Part shown: in pieces, positions 26,373-35,305 of the stretch
How positions within the stretch are numbered: position 1 is the first letter of the stretch
Layout of the letters: each line of letters starts with the position of its first letter
Assembly: GCF_050278625.1 (NCBI RefSeq)
Contig: NZ_JBNNTI010000011.1
Location: 33,233-97,232, forward strand
DNA from: Viridibacillus sp050278625
Lineage (GTDB): Bacteria > Bacillota > Bacilli > Bacillales_A > Planococcaceae
Direction of reading: 5' to 3'
Length of the DNA: 64,000 nucleotides
Notes under the pieces: model-generated
Databases searched by the model: none
What the model was told of the DNA's origin: nothing
The model's input: the letters and a program-made list of their open reading frames with translations, nothing else
Program-made: the position numbers and the translations under genes

Positions 26373-27542
26373 CTAACTATGCTTGCTCTTTATACTAAAG
26401 CGGTCAACGATCATTGAAAGTGCACCGTCACCTGTTACGTTTGTTGCAGTACCAAAACTATCTTGCGCAAGATATAAAGCAATCATTAACGCAACCATAG
26501 TCTCATCAAAACCTAACATTGATTGAAGAATTCCTGTAGCTGCCATTACTGCCCCTCCCGGTACACCAGGTGCTGCAACCATTACTACACCTAACATGAA
26601 GATGAAAGGTATCATTTCAGTTAAAGTATAGGCATGATTATTTAACATCATTACGGCAATTGAACATGTTGTTAGCGTAATTGTACTACCCGATAAGTGA
26701 ATTGTTGCAAATAACGGAACTGTAAATCCTGTCACTCGTTCTGAAGCACCTGCTTTACGTGCTTGCTTTAATGTTACCGGAATCGTAGCAGCTGATGACT
26801 GTGTTCCAAGAGCTGTGAAGTATGCAGGTGCCATTGTTTTTAATAGATAGAACGGATTTTTTTTATTAACGGCACCTGCCACTACATATTGTAAAACTAA
26901 AATACATATATGCATTAAAATGATTAATAAAAATACTAGTGCAAATACTGAAAGGATTTTTGCTACTTGACCAGCAAAAGTCATATTTAAGAAAATACCA
27001 AAAATATGGAATGGTAATAGTGGTATAATAATTTTCGAAATCACTTTATCAATTATTAAATTAAATTCATCAAAGAATTTTTTCATAACTTCACTATTAA
27101 TAGCTGCCATACCGATACCAAGGATGAAAGCTAGTAATAAAGCCGTCATAACCCCCATCAATGGAGGCATATCAATTACTACGAATGTTTTCGCCAAAGA
27201 TTCCTCTGGGTTAGCAAATTGCTCACTACCCGAAGTTGAAATTAACTTAGGTAGAATATTTGAAGCTATGAAGAATGCAAAGAATCCAGCGATTAAAGTA
27301 GAGAAGTACGCAAAGAAAGTTGCTAATCCTAATAACTTTCCTGAACCTTTACCTAATTGTGCAATTCCAGGTGCAATAAACGCGACGATTAATAACGGTA
27401 CGACGAAGTTTAAAAAATTCCCGAATAAGCCATTGAATGTTGCAAATATTCTAACGCCATCTTTCGGCATGATAGTCCCAAGTAAAGCCGCCAATATTAT
27501 CGCTACAATAATTTGCGGGAGTAAACCAAACTTAATCTTCAT
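26373..27542 (-). CDS. Dicarboxylate/amino acid:cation symporter
   Basis: A 389-residue membrane protein of the DAACS family (glutamate/aspartate or C4-dicarboxylate transporters). Eight or so hydrophobic segments are visible. The Ser-rich hairpin TALGTQSSAATIPVTLKQARK (about residues 240-262) and the C-terminal YLAQDSFGTATNVTGDGA correspond to HP1 and the substrate-binding TM8/HP2 region. The substrate is probably glutamate, aspartate, serine or a dicarboxylate. Proximity to glutamate synthase and gltC suggests a glutamate link, but it lies on its own transcript. GAGGAGGACAATTT precedes the ATG. Confidence 0.85.
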   Translation of the reverse strand: MKIKFGLLPQIIVAIILAALLGTIMPKDGVRIFATFNGLFGNFLNFVVPLLIVAFIAPGIAQLGKGSGKLLGLATFFAYFSTLIAGFFAFFIASNILPKLISTSGSEQFANPEESLAKTFVVIDMPPLMGVMTALLLAFILGIGMAAINSEVMKKFFDEFNLIIDKVISKIIIPLLPFHIFGIFLNMTFAGQVAKILSVFALVFLLIILMHICILVLQYVVAGAVNKKNPFYLLKTMAPAYFTALGTQSSAATIPVTLKQARKAGASERVTGFTVPLFATIHLSGSTITLTTCSIAVMMLNNHAYTLTEMIPFIFMLGVVMVAAPGVPGGAVMAATGILQSMLGFDETMVALMIALYLAQDSFGTATNVTGDGALSMIVDRFSIKSKHS

Positions 27543-27737
27543 AAATTGTCCTCCTCATAAATACATATGTCTCTTCTAAAAGCATAAGCACACTTTATCA
27601 CACCCACTTATTAAAGTGAATAGTATATTAATAATCCAAAAGATTTAGTATTTTCTGATAATTATAATTAAAACGTAATAATTAAGTAATAACGAGGTTT
27701 ACACTATTTATTCTATAGAATCCCTTAAGTATATAAA

Positions 27738-27768
27738 AAACACCCAAGCAGATTCAGCTTGGGTGTTT
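27738..27768 (-). terminator. Terminator after metQ
   Basis: AAACACCCAAGC/GCTTGGGTGTTT with a 7-base loop and A-run on the left, which is a T-run on the minus strand. Confidence 0.9.
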
Positions 27769-27778
27769 CAGTTAGTTC

Positions 27779-28585
27779 TTATTCAGAAACAGGAACGATA
27801 TCCCCATTCCATTCTTTTAATATATAGTCTTGCATTTCTTTTGAATGAAGAACTTTAACTAGTTTTTTAATCTTTTCGTTGTTCTCATCTTCTTTACGAA
27901 CAGCAATTATATTAATGTATTGAGATTTTTTATCTTCTAATGCAATTGCATCTTTTCCTGGGCTAATACCTGCATCAATAGCGAAGTTAGAGTTAATTAA
28001 TACTGCGTCACCTTCGTTATTTTTGTACATTTGTACAAGCATTTCAGGTGCAGTGTTTGCATCAAATTTTAAGTTTTTCGGGTTCTTTGCAACGTCTTTA
28101 ATTTCAGCTGCAGTTTTATCTATGCCTTCTTTTAATGTGATAAGGCCTTTCGCTTCAAGTAAAGATAACATACGTCCATGGTCAGCTACAGAGTTACTTA
28201 GAAGAATTGTTGCTCCTTCCGGAAGATCTTCGAGTTTTTTATATTTTTTAGAATAGATACCAATTGGTTCGATGTGCACTCCACCAACATTAACGAAATC
28301 ATAGTTTTTCTTCTTATTTTCAAGGTCTAAATAAGGTATATGTTGGAAATAATTCGCATCTAAATCGCCATTTTCTAGATCTTGGTTCGGCAAAACAAAG
28401 TCTTGATATGTTTGAATATCTAAATCAATACCTTCTTTTTCAAGAAGTGGTGCTGCTTTTTCTAAAATTTTAGCATGCGGTACATTAGCTGCACCAATTC
28501 TTAATTTCTCATCTGATTTACTACCACAAGCTGCTAGGCTTAGTGCCAGTACTCCCGTTAGGATTCCTGCTACAAGTTTCTTCAT
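27779..28585 (-). CDS. metQ: Methionine ABC transporter binding lipoprotein MetQ
   Basis: A 268-residue NlpA-type lipoprotein. The signal peptide ends in LAAC with Cys20 as the lipidated residue. Family blocks include RIGAANVPHAKILEKAAPLLEKEG, NQDLENGDLDANYFQHIPYL and VLINSNFAIDAG. It captures methionine outside the cell for MetP and MetN. It is the third gene of the SAM-riboswitch-controlled metN-metP-metQ operon. AAAAGGAGAG lies upstream of the ATG. Confidence 0.95.
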   Translation of the reverse strand: MKKLVAGILTGVLALSLAACGSKSDEKLRIGAANVPHAKILEKAAPLLEKEGIDLDIQTYQDFVLPNQDLENGDLDANYFQHIPYLDLENKKKNYDFVNVGGVHIEPIGIYSKKYKKLEDLPEGATILLSNSVADHGRMLSLLEAKGLITLKEGIDKTAAEIKDVAKNPKNLKFDANTAPEMLVQMYKNNEGDAVLINSNFAIDAGISPGKDAIALEDKKSQYINIIAVRKEDENNEKIKKLVKVLHSKEMQDYILKEWNGDIVPVSE

Positions 28586-28646
28586 GTTCTTAACTCTCCT
28601 TTTTAACTGATTAGTTATATATGATCGGTTATACCGTTAAACCCAA

Positions 28647-29315
28647 TTATCTTTTATCTATTTTCGTTGTCATAAGGTCGCCGATAAATTGAATAACAAA
28701 TACGACAACTAGTATGAGGATTGTTGCAACAAACGTTACATCACTTTGACTTCTTTGGAAACCGTCCAAGAACGCTAAGGTCCCAAGACCACCTGCCCCA
28801 ATAACACCTGCCATTGCTGTGTAACCAACAAGCGCAATAGCAGTTACAGTAATACCCGAAACTAAAGCTGGTAAAGATTCTGGTATTAGTACCTTACCGA
28901 TAATTGTAGACGTCTTTGCACCCATTGAACGTGCCGCTTCAATGACACCTTTATCAATTTCTTTCAACGCTATTAAAACCATACGCGCATAAAATGGAGC
29001 TGCTCCAATGATTAATGCCGGTAAAGCTGCATTTGGACCACGAATTGAGCCTAGTAAAAGCTTCGTAAATGGAATTAATAAAATTACTAAAATAATGAAA
29101 GGAATCGAGCGGAAAATATTCACAAGCGAACCTGTTAACCAACTGACTAATTTATTTGCCCATAATTGTTGAGGGCTTGTCAAAAACAGCAAAATACCTA
29201 AAGCTAAACCAATTACGAATGTGAAAACTGTAGCAACACTTGTCATATATAGTGTTTCTATTGTTGCTTCCCACATTTTCACCCAATCTACATTCGGAAA
29301 GAGATCATTAAGCAT
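28647..29315 (-). CDS. metP: Methionine ABC transporter permease MetP (MetI)
   Basis: A 222-residue permease with five to six membrane segments and the coupling motif EAARSMGAKTSTIIGKVLIPESLPALVSG (about residues 140-170). It forms the membrane channel of the MetNPQ importer. It overlaps the end of metN by eight bases, so translation is coupled. Confidence 0.95.
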   Translation of the reverse strand: MLNDLFPNVDWVKMWEATIETLYMTSVATVFTFVIGLALGILLFLTSPQQLWANKLVSWLTGSLVNIFRSIPFIILVILLIPFTKLLLGSIRGPNAALPALIIGAAPFYARMVLIALKEIDKGVIEAARSMGAKTSTIIGKVLIPESLPALVSGITVTAIALVGYTAMAGVIGAGGLGTLAFLDGFQRSQSDVTFVATILILVVVFVIQFIGDLMTTKIDKR

Positions 29316-30339
29316 TTTCGATCACCTCCGTTTTTACTCCATGTTCATTCATATATGTCACTGCTTTTTGTACATTATCCTTATTACCATCTAGCTGTAC
29401 GATGAGCGTACCATATGGACCACTCTTCGTTTGCGAAATATTCCCATGGACAATATTCAAGTCCAGATTAAGTTCACGACTTAAATGTGAAATAACTGGC
29501 TGGCCAGTTGAAGAGCCTACAAAAGTTAATTTCACAAGTGTTCCTGATGGGTAGTTTTCAATAATTTGTCCAATTGATTCTTTACGCTCGTTTGTGTCAG
29601 TAATTTGAGATACAAAGCGTTTTGTAACATCTGCTTGTGGTGATTGGAATACTTCTAGAACATCACCGTTTTCTACGACTTGTCCTGCTTCCATCACAGC
29701 CACACGATGACAAATTTTACGAATTACATGCATCTCATGTGTGATAAGCACAATTGTTAAACCCAATTTTTCATTGATATCTACTAGTAAATCTAAAATT
29801 GAATCCGTTGTTTCAGGATCAAGCGCTGAAGTCGCTTCATCACAAAGCAATACTTCTGGATTATTAGCTAATGCTCTTGCAATACCAACACGTTGCTTTT
29901 GACCACCTGATAGTTGAGAAGGATATGCTTTCTCTCTTCCTTTTAAACCAACTAATTCAATAAGCTCTAATACCTTCTTTTGACTCTCAGCTTTAGATAA
30001 ACCTGCAATTTCTAATGGAAATGCTATATTTTCTTCTACAGTGCGTGACCAAAGTAAATTGAAATGTTGGAAGATCATACTGATTTTTTGACGTGCATTA
30101 CGTAACGCAATTCCTTTAATCGATGAAACTTCCTGGCCATTTACAACAACTTTACCGGATGTCGGTTGCTCCAAACCATTTAATAAACGAATGAGCGTAC
30201 TCTTGCCCGCTCCACTGTATCCAATAATGCCGAATATTTCTCCGTTTTCAACAGATAAATTCACATCTTTGACAGCAGTTAACTCTCCGTTAGCGGTTTT
30301 ATATTTTTTCATTACATTTTCTAACTTAATCACTGTCAT
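29308..30339 (-). CDS. metN: Methionine ABC transporter ATPase MetN
   Basis: A 343-residue ATPase. Walker A is GYSGAGKS, the signature is LSGGQKQR, and Walker B is LLCDEATSALD. A C-terminal NIL/ACT-like domain (about residues 265-343) senses methionine in characterised relatives. AAAGGTGGT precedes the ATG. It is the first gene after the SAM riboswitch. Confidence 0.96.
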   Translation of the reverse strand: MTVIKLENVMKKYKTANGELTAVKDVNLSVENGEIFGIIGYSGAGKSTLIRLLNGLEQPTSGKVVVNGQEVSSIKGIALRNARQKISMIFQHFNLLWSRTVEENIAFPLEIAGLSKAESQKKVLELIELVGLKGREKAYPSQLSGGQKQRVGIARALANNPEVLLCDEATSALDPETTDSILDLLVDINEKLGLTIVLITHEMHVIRKICHRVAVMEAGQVVENGDVLEVFQSPQADVTKRFVSQITDTNERKESIGQIIENYPSGTLVKLTFVGSSTGQPVISHLSRELNLDLNIVHGNISQTKSGPYGTLIVQLDGNKDNVQKAVTYMNEHGVKTEVIENA

Positions 30340-30398
30340 ACCACCTTTATTTTAAAACTAAAAAGTATGCACTTTCTAATGGCATCTTTTTGAAATTT

Positions 30399-30567
30399 AA
30401 AAAACCCTTCTGCAGATTAACAGAAGGGTTCAACGCAATACTATATACGTAAAACCGTTCTCTCATCTTCCAAAGTAAATACTTTGTGTGATTTGGCACC
30501 GTGCCATATAAATATGACGGTTGCCGGGCTTCATCGGGCACTTCCCTCCACCTCTCTAAATAAGAGT
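30399..30567 (-). promoter_or_regulatory. SAM-I riboswitch (S-box) with terminator
   Basis: On the minus strand the leader has CTTATTTAGAGAGGTGGAGG, GTGCCCGATGAAGCCCGGC, a GGCACGGTGCCAA segment and GAAGATGAGAG, the conserved core of the S-box aptamer. A terminator stem follows (AACCCTTCTG/CAGAAGGGTT plus T-run, about 30399-30430). In this class SAM binding favours the terminator, so metNPQ is expressed when methionine is scarce. Confidence 0.95.
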
Positions 30568-30622
30568 AACGACAATATTTAATTAGTTATGATTGCTACT
30601 TTATCACGCTATTACTTTAACG

Positions 30623-30931
30623 TCAATCATTTAATTGTAATTTCTCAAATAAATAAGGTACTGATTGAAATGCGTAGATTTTATCGCGGATTTTACCATT
30701 TTCTGAAATAATTAAGCAAGGGACACTTTCTATTTCATAATCAAATGCTACATCTTGTATATAATTTAAGTTCGCTTTACCAATCGGGATATCACTTACG
30801 ACATGCTTTACAACATCCATCATTTTCGACGCAACTGCACATGTACCACATAATGGTGTATACAAATAAAAAGCCGCAAGAGAGGAGGTTTTCATCATCT
30901 CTTCCCATTGTTCACGTGACCATTCTTCCAT
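30623..30931 (-). CDS. yusE: Thioredoxin-like protein YusE
   Basis: A 102-residue thioredoxin-fold protein with a CGTC active site (after FYLYTPL) and the cis-Pro region ESVPCLII. The second ATG (30931) is preferred because AGGA lies nine bases upstream; the first ATG (30940) directly abuts that site. It would act as a cytosolic disulfide reductant. It follows yusF by 12 bp and, as in B. subtilis, sits between met and gcvH. Confidence 0.85.
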   Translation of the reverse strand: MEEWSREQWEEMMKTSSLAAFYLYTPLCGTCAVASKMMDVVKHVVSDIPIGKANLNYIQDVAFDYEIESVPCLIISENGKIRDKIYAFQSVPYLFEKLQLND

Positions 30932-30942
30932 GTTTGTCATTC

Positions 30943-31287
30943 CTATACTATAAGATATTCTTTATGAACTTTAAAATTTGCAGCTAATAATATTCTAGCT
31001 AAATGTCTTCTTGGAGTAGCTTCTACTTGTTTATAAGTAGAGGAGGTGTATAAATAACGAGCATTTGGGAACTCTCTCTTAAAAAGAGCACGGAGTTTAT
31101 CACCCGATGAGTCAGCATCAAAAAATGCATACATCTCGTAATCATCATAGAGTGCCAAGATCTCTTCTAATCGACTTGCACTAACTGTTCCATTCGTACA
31201 TATTATCGGAATATCCTCTGCTAGTATTGGCGCAATTTTCAACTTATCTTGGCGCCCTTCTACGATAATCAGCTTGTTAAAAGTCAT
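30943..31287 (-). CDS. yusF: Small Toprim-domain protein YusF
   Basis: A 114-residue stand-alone Toprim domain. The motif glutamate is in IIVEGRQDK and the DXD motif is in AFFDADSSGD. Toprim domains bind magnesium and occur in primases, topoisomerases, OLD nucleases and RNase M5; this one is single-domain and closest to the M5-like small proteins. Its nucleic acid target is unknown. GGAGGGTATAT precedes the ATG. Confidence 0.85.
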   Translation of the reverse strand: MTFNKLIIVEGRQDKLKIAPILAEDIPIICTNGTVSASRLEEILALYDDYEMYAFFDADSSGDKLRALFKREFPNARYLYTSSTYKQVEATPRRHLARILLAANFKVHKEYLIV

Positions 31288-31330
31288 ATATACCCTCCTA
31301 ACAAATACTTTTTGCCGCTTACTAAGTTTA

Positions 31331-31361
31331 AAAAAACGCCGAGCAAATGCACGGCGTTTTT
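31331..31361 (-). terminator. Terminator after gcvH
   Basis: AAAACGCCG/CGGCGTTTT with an A-run on the left, which is a T-run on the minus strand. Confidence 0.9.
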
Positions 31362-31366
31362 GAATC

Positions 31367-31747
31367 TTATTCTTCGATAATTGCTTCGTATTGTTCAGCA
31401 GTTAATAATGCATCAATTTGAGCGTTATCTGCTGGTTCAACAACAACCATCCATGCTTTTTCATATGGAGATTCGTTAACGAACTCTGGGCTCTCTTCTA
31501 GGTCTTCGTTAATTTCAACTACTTTACCGGAAATCGGTGCGTAAAGTTCAGATACAGTTTTTACAGATTCTACACTGCCGAATGGCTCGTCTGCTACTAA
31601 TTCATCTCCAACTTGTGGAAGTTCAACGAAAACGATATCGCCTAGTTCTGATTGTGCGAAATGTGTAATACCGATACGTACTTTTCCGTCTTCAGTTTTT
31701 ACCCATTCATGTTCTTCAGAATAGCGTAAGTCTTTTGGTGTGCTCAT
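31367..31747 (-). CDS. gcvH: Glycine cleavage system H protein
   Basis: A 126-residue GcvH of usual length. The lipoyl-lysine is in FGSVESVKTVSELYAP. It carries lipoate-bound intermediates among the P, T and L proteins; in Bacillus it is also a lipoate relay to other dehydrogenases. None of the other gcv genes is in the window. LipA (7.0 kb) would act on it. GGAGGGGTATTC precedes the ATG. Confidence 0.96.
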   Translation of the reverse strand: MSTPKDLRYSEEHEWVKTEDGKVRIGITHFAQSELGDIVFVELPQVGDELVADEPFGSVESVKTVSELYAPISGKVVEINEDLEESPEFVNESPYEKAWMVVVEPADNAQIDALLTAEQYEAIIEE

Positions 31748-31825
31748 GAATACCCCTCCAAATATGTAATTACATTCACTTTAAGTTTGACATATTTCCA
31801 GTGTAAAAACAAGCATATGTCTGTG

Positions 31826-32182
31826 TTATTTCCACGTCTCTTCAAAGTCTGATTCTTTAAAACCTAACGTTACTTTTTTACCGTCTGTAACAATCGGACG
31901 CTTAATTAACATACCATCTGAAGCAAGCAATTCTAATTGCTCATCTTCCGACATATCAGCAAGACGATCTTTCAATTGTAACTCTCTATATTTTATTCCT
32001 GAAGTATTAAAAAATTTCTTCAGCGGTAAACCACTTGCATCTAAATACTGTTTTAATTCCTCTTTAGAAGGTGTTTCTTCAACGATATGCTTCGCTGTAT
32101 AGTTTACCCCATTTTCTTCTAACCATGCTTTTGCTTTACGACAAGTTGTACATTTTGGATATTGAATCAATAAAATAGACAT
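31826..32182 (-). CDS. yusI: Spx/MgsR-like ArsC family protein YusI
   Basis: A 118-residue ArsC-fold protein with a CTTC redox pair (Cys11 and Cys14) and the C-terminal RPIVTDGKKVTLGF typical of the Spx/ArsC group. The ATG at 32182 has GGAG seven bases upstream and is preferred to one two codons earlier. It could be a redox-sensing protein; YusI has no proven RNA polymerase role. Confidence 0.88.
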   Translation of the reverse strand: MSILLIQYPKCTTCRKAKAWLEENGVNYTAKHIVEETPSKEELKQYLDASGLPLKKFFNTSGIKYRELQLKDRLADMSEDEQLELLASDGMLIKRPIVTDGKKVTLGFKESDFEETWK

Positions 32183-32246
32183 ATACATGCTCCTTTTTCC
32201 AAACTATTTAATTCTATTGTAGTGGGAGTATAGCCTACAAGCAAGA

Positions 32247-32275
32247 AATCCGAACACAATTTTGTGTTCGGATTT
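32247..32275 (-). terminator. Terminator of the fad operon
   Basis: AATCCGAACAC/GTGTTCGGATT with a 6-base loop just beyond the fadE stop. Confidence 0.85.
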
Positions 32276-32289
32276 TCATCTAGCTTATT

Positions 32290-34074
32290 TTAGACAACAA
32301 ATTTTTCTGCTTCAATAAGTTTAACTGAAGCTTCACGTTTTTTCGCAATAACATTGTACGGGTTATTACGAGTTAGTTTACGAAGAGCAGAAAGCATCAT
32401 TCGAGCGTTGTCGCCGTCTACAGCTGTAATGATTGTTTCTTTTGCTTCTTTTTCGATTTCTTCAAATGCTTCCTGACAGAAGATTTGAGTGTATAGTAGT
32501 TTTTGGCTTGCTTTATCTAATCCATCACGAGCAATAGCTTTTTCTGTACGTAATACAGTAGACTCCATTGCAAATAATTGGTTAGCGATATTCGCAATGT
32601 TCACTAGCAATTCTTGCTCAGCATCTAATTTTGGACCATATTTTTGTGCAGCAAGACCGGCAGCTAATAAGGCAATTTTCTTCGCATTTTTTACAAGATA
32701 TTTTTCTTGTGCTAATGGTTCATCGCTGATTTCTTCAGGCATTAGCATTAATAATTCTTGTTGTAGGCTCGTTGCTTGTTGCAATAATGGTAGCTCACCT
32801 TTCATTGCTCTCTTCAAAAATGTACCTGGAATGATGAAGCGGTTAATTTCGTTTGTTCCTTCGAAAATTCGGTTAATACGTGAGTCACGATAAATGCGCT
32901 CTACTTCATACTCCTGCATGAAACCATATCCACCATGTAATTGCACCGCTTCATCGGCGATGTAGTCAAGTGTTTCTGAACCAAAAACCTTATTGATAGA
33001 ACATTCAATTGCATATTCTGCAATTGAAGCTGCAATTGCTTTACCATCTTTTTGTTCTTCTTCACTTAATTGACCCATACGATCTTCAAAATATCCTACT
33101 GTACGGTAGATTAAACTTTCAGTAGCGTAAAGCTTAGAAGCCATTGTTGATAATTTCTCTTTTGTTAAATTGAAAGATGAAATCGGTGTTTTAAATTGTT
33201 GACGTTGGTTTGTATACGAAATTGCTAATTCTAGTGCACGTTTCGATGCACCAATTGAACCAACACCTAACTTGTAACGACCGATGTTCAATATGTTGAA
33301 TGCAATGATGTGACCACGACCTACTTCTCCAAGTAAGTTTTCGACTGGCACTTGTGCGTCTTCTAAAATTAGCGTGCGAGTTGAAGAAGATTTAATTCCC
33401 ATTTTCTTCTCTTCAGCACCGACAGATACACCTGGGTATTCGCGTTCTACTATGAATGCTGAAAATTTATCGCCATCTATTTTCGCATATACGACGAATA
33501 CATCCGCAAAACCAGCGTTTGTAATCCATTGCTTTTCGCCATTTAATACATAATGTGTGCCTTCTGCGTTTAATTTTGCAACTGTTTTGGCACCTAACGC
33601 ATCTGAACCTGAACCCGGTTCTGTTAATGCATAAGCAGCGATTAACTCACCTGATGCAAGCTTAGGTAAGTACTGTTGTTTTTGCTCTTCATTACCGAAT
33701 AATACGATTGGTAATGAACCAATCCCAACATGTGCACCATGTGTAATAGAGAAACCGCCCGCAACTGACATTTTCTCAGCGATTAATGCAGATGTTACTT
33801 TATCTAAACCGAGCCCTTCATATTCTTCAGGTACATCTGCAGCTAAAAGACCAAGTTCACCAGCTTTTTTCAATAATCGAACTGAATGCTCAAACTCATG
33901 GTTTTCTAAATTCTCAACGACTGGCAATACCTCGTTTTGCACATAGTCTTCTGCCGTTTTAGCAATCATTTTATGCTCTTCAGTGAAATCTTCTGGTGTA
34001 AATACTCGATCTAGTTCCACATCTTCAGTTAAAAAGCTACCACCTTTAATGATATTCATTGTTTTTTCTGTCAT
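32290..34074 (-). CDS. fadE: Acyl-CoA dehydrogenase FadE
   Basis: A 594-residue flavoprotein, longer than a typical ~380-residue acyl-CoA dehydrogenase because of a C-terminal extension from about residue 410, as in YusJ/FadE of Bacillus. Signature blocks are YALTEPGSGSDA, WITNAGFADVFVVYAK and LHGGYGFMQEYEVERIYRDSRINRIFEGTNEINR, which contains the region of the catalytic base. It performs the first step of fatty acid beta-oxidation. Last gene of fadN-fadA-fadE; GGGGATGTATTAGT precedes the ATG. Confidence 0.95.
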   Translation of the reverse strand: MTEKTMNIIKGGSFLTEDVELDRVFTPEDFTEEHKMIAKTAEDYVQNEVLPVVENLENHEFEHSVRLLKKAGELGLLAADVPEEYEGLGLDKVTSALIAEKMSVAGGFSITHGAHVGIGSLPIVLFGNEEQKQQYLPKLASGELIAAYALTEPGSGSDALGAKTVAKLNAEGTHYVLNGEKQWITNAGFADVFVVYAKIDGDKFSAFIVEREYPGVSVGAEEKKMGIKSSSTRTLILEDAQVPVENLLGEVGRGHIIAFNILNIGRYKLGVGSIGASKRALELAISYTNQRQQFKTPISSFNLTKEKLSTMASKLYATESLIYRTVGYFEDRMGQLSEEEQKDGKAIAASIAEYAIECSINKVFGSETLDYIADEAVQLHGGYGFMQEYEVERIYRDSRINRIFEGTNEINRFIIPGTFLKRAMKGELPLLQQATSLQQELLMLMPEEISDEPLAQEKYLVKNAKKIALLAAGLAAQKYGPKLDAEQELLVNIANIANQLFAMESTVLRTEKAIARDGLDKASQKLLYTQIFCQEAFEEIEKEAKETIITAVDGDNARMMLSALRKLTRNNPYNVIAKKREASVKLIEAEKFVV

Positions 34075-34101
34075 ACTAATACATCCCCTTTTGTGTGTTA
34101 T

Positions 34102-35274
34102 TTATAAAATTTCAAATACGCCAGCAGCTCCCATACCGCCACCAATACACATTGTTACTACACCGTACTTTTTACCTTGTCGTTTTAACTCATGGATTAA
34201 CTTTAGCGTTAAGATGGAACCTGTAGCGCCAAGCGGATGCCCTAATGCAATAGCACCACCATTGACATTTACTTTTTCAAGGTCTATCCCAAGTTCGCGC
34301 ACCACTTGAATTGATTGTGAAGCAAATGCTTCGTTAATTTCCCAAAGATCGATATCTTCAATAGATAGTCCTGCAATTTCCAGCGCCTTTGGTACAGCAA
34401 CCGTTGGTCCAATACCCATAATTTCAGGAGGCACTCCACCTACAGCAAAGGATAAAAATTTCGCCATCGGCTTTAAGCCTTGTTCTTCAGCCTCTGCACG
34501 ATCCATAACAAGCACTGCAGCTGCACCGTCTGAAGTTTGCGAAGCATTTCCTGCTGTCACACTTCCAGTTACTGAAAACGCTGGGCGTAATTTCGCAAGT
34601 GTTTCTTGAGATGTACCAACACGTACACCCTCATCCATATCAAAAGTGAATTTTCTCTCTTGTAAATTGTTCCCTGCGTCTACGTATCGTTGCACGACTT
34701 CCACCGGCACGATTTCATCGACGAATTTACCTTCTTGAATTGCTTTTGCAGCTAGTTCATGAGAACGTACAGCGAAGGCATCTTGATCTTCACGACTTAC
34801 ATCATATTTCTTCGCTACTTCTTCAGCTGTGTGTCCCATCCCCATATAGTATTGTGGGGCAGTTTCTGCCAAAGTCGCATTAGGTCTAATCACGTTACCC
34901 ATCATAGGCACTAAACTCATCGACTCAATACCACCTGCAATAATAGCTTTTGAATGACCAAGCATAATACGTTCCGCGGCATAAGCAATTGATTGTAAAC
35001 CAGATGAACAGAAGCGATTTACTGTTACAGCTGGAGTAGTATCTGGTAATCCAGCAAGTGCTCCGATATTACGCGCGATATTCATCCCTTGTTCTGCTTC
35101 AGGCATAGCGCATCCAAGAATTAAATCATCTATGTCCCCTTCATATCCAGCTCTTTGCAATGTCTCTTTCACAACTAATGCTCCAAGATCATCAGGACGT
35201 ATAGTTGCTAAAGATCCTTTTTTCGCTTTTCCAATAGGTGTTCTTGCACCTGCTACAATAACAGCTTCACGCAT
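34102..35274 (-). CDS. fadA: Acetyl-CoA C-acyltransferase (3-ketoacyl-CoA thiolase) FadA
   Basis: A 390-residue thiolase. The nucleophile is Cys89 in VNRFCSSGLQ; the His and Cys acid/base pair is in NGGAIALGHPLGATG and CIGGGMGAAG. The ATG at 35274 has GGGGGA upstream and is preferred to a GTG seven codons earlier. It cleaves 3-ketoacyl-CoA in beta-oxidation. It lies 31 bp after fadN. Confidence 0.95.
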   Translation of the reverse strand: MREAVIVAGARTPIGKAKKGSLATIRPDDLGALVVKETLQRAGYEGDIDDLILGCAMPEAEQGMNIARNIGALAGLPDTTPAVTVNRFCSSGLQSIAYAAERIMLGHSKAIIAGGIESMSLVPMMGNVIRPNATLAETAPQYYMGMGHTAEEVAKKYDVSREDQDAFAVRSHELAAKAIQEGKFVDEIVPVEVVQRYVDAGNNLQERKFTFDMDEGVRVGTSQETLAKLRPAFSVTGSVTAGNASQTSDGAAAVLVMDRAEAEEQGLKPMAKFLSFAVGGVPPEIMGIGPTVAVPKALEIAGLSIEDIDLWEINEAFASQSIQVVRELGIDLEKVNVNGGAIALGHPLGATGSILTLKLIHELKRQGKKYGVVTMCIGGGMGAAGVFEIL

Positions 35275-35305
35275 AGTAGATTCCCCCTTAATCACTTCTC
35301 TAAAA

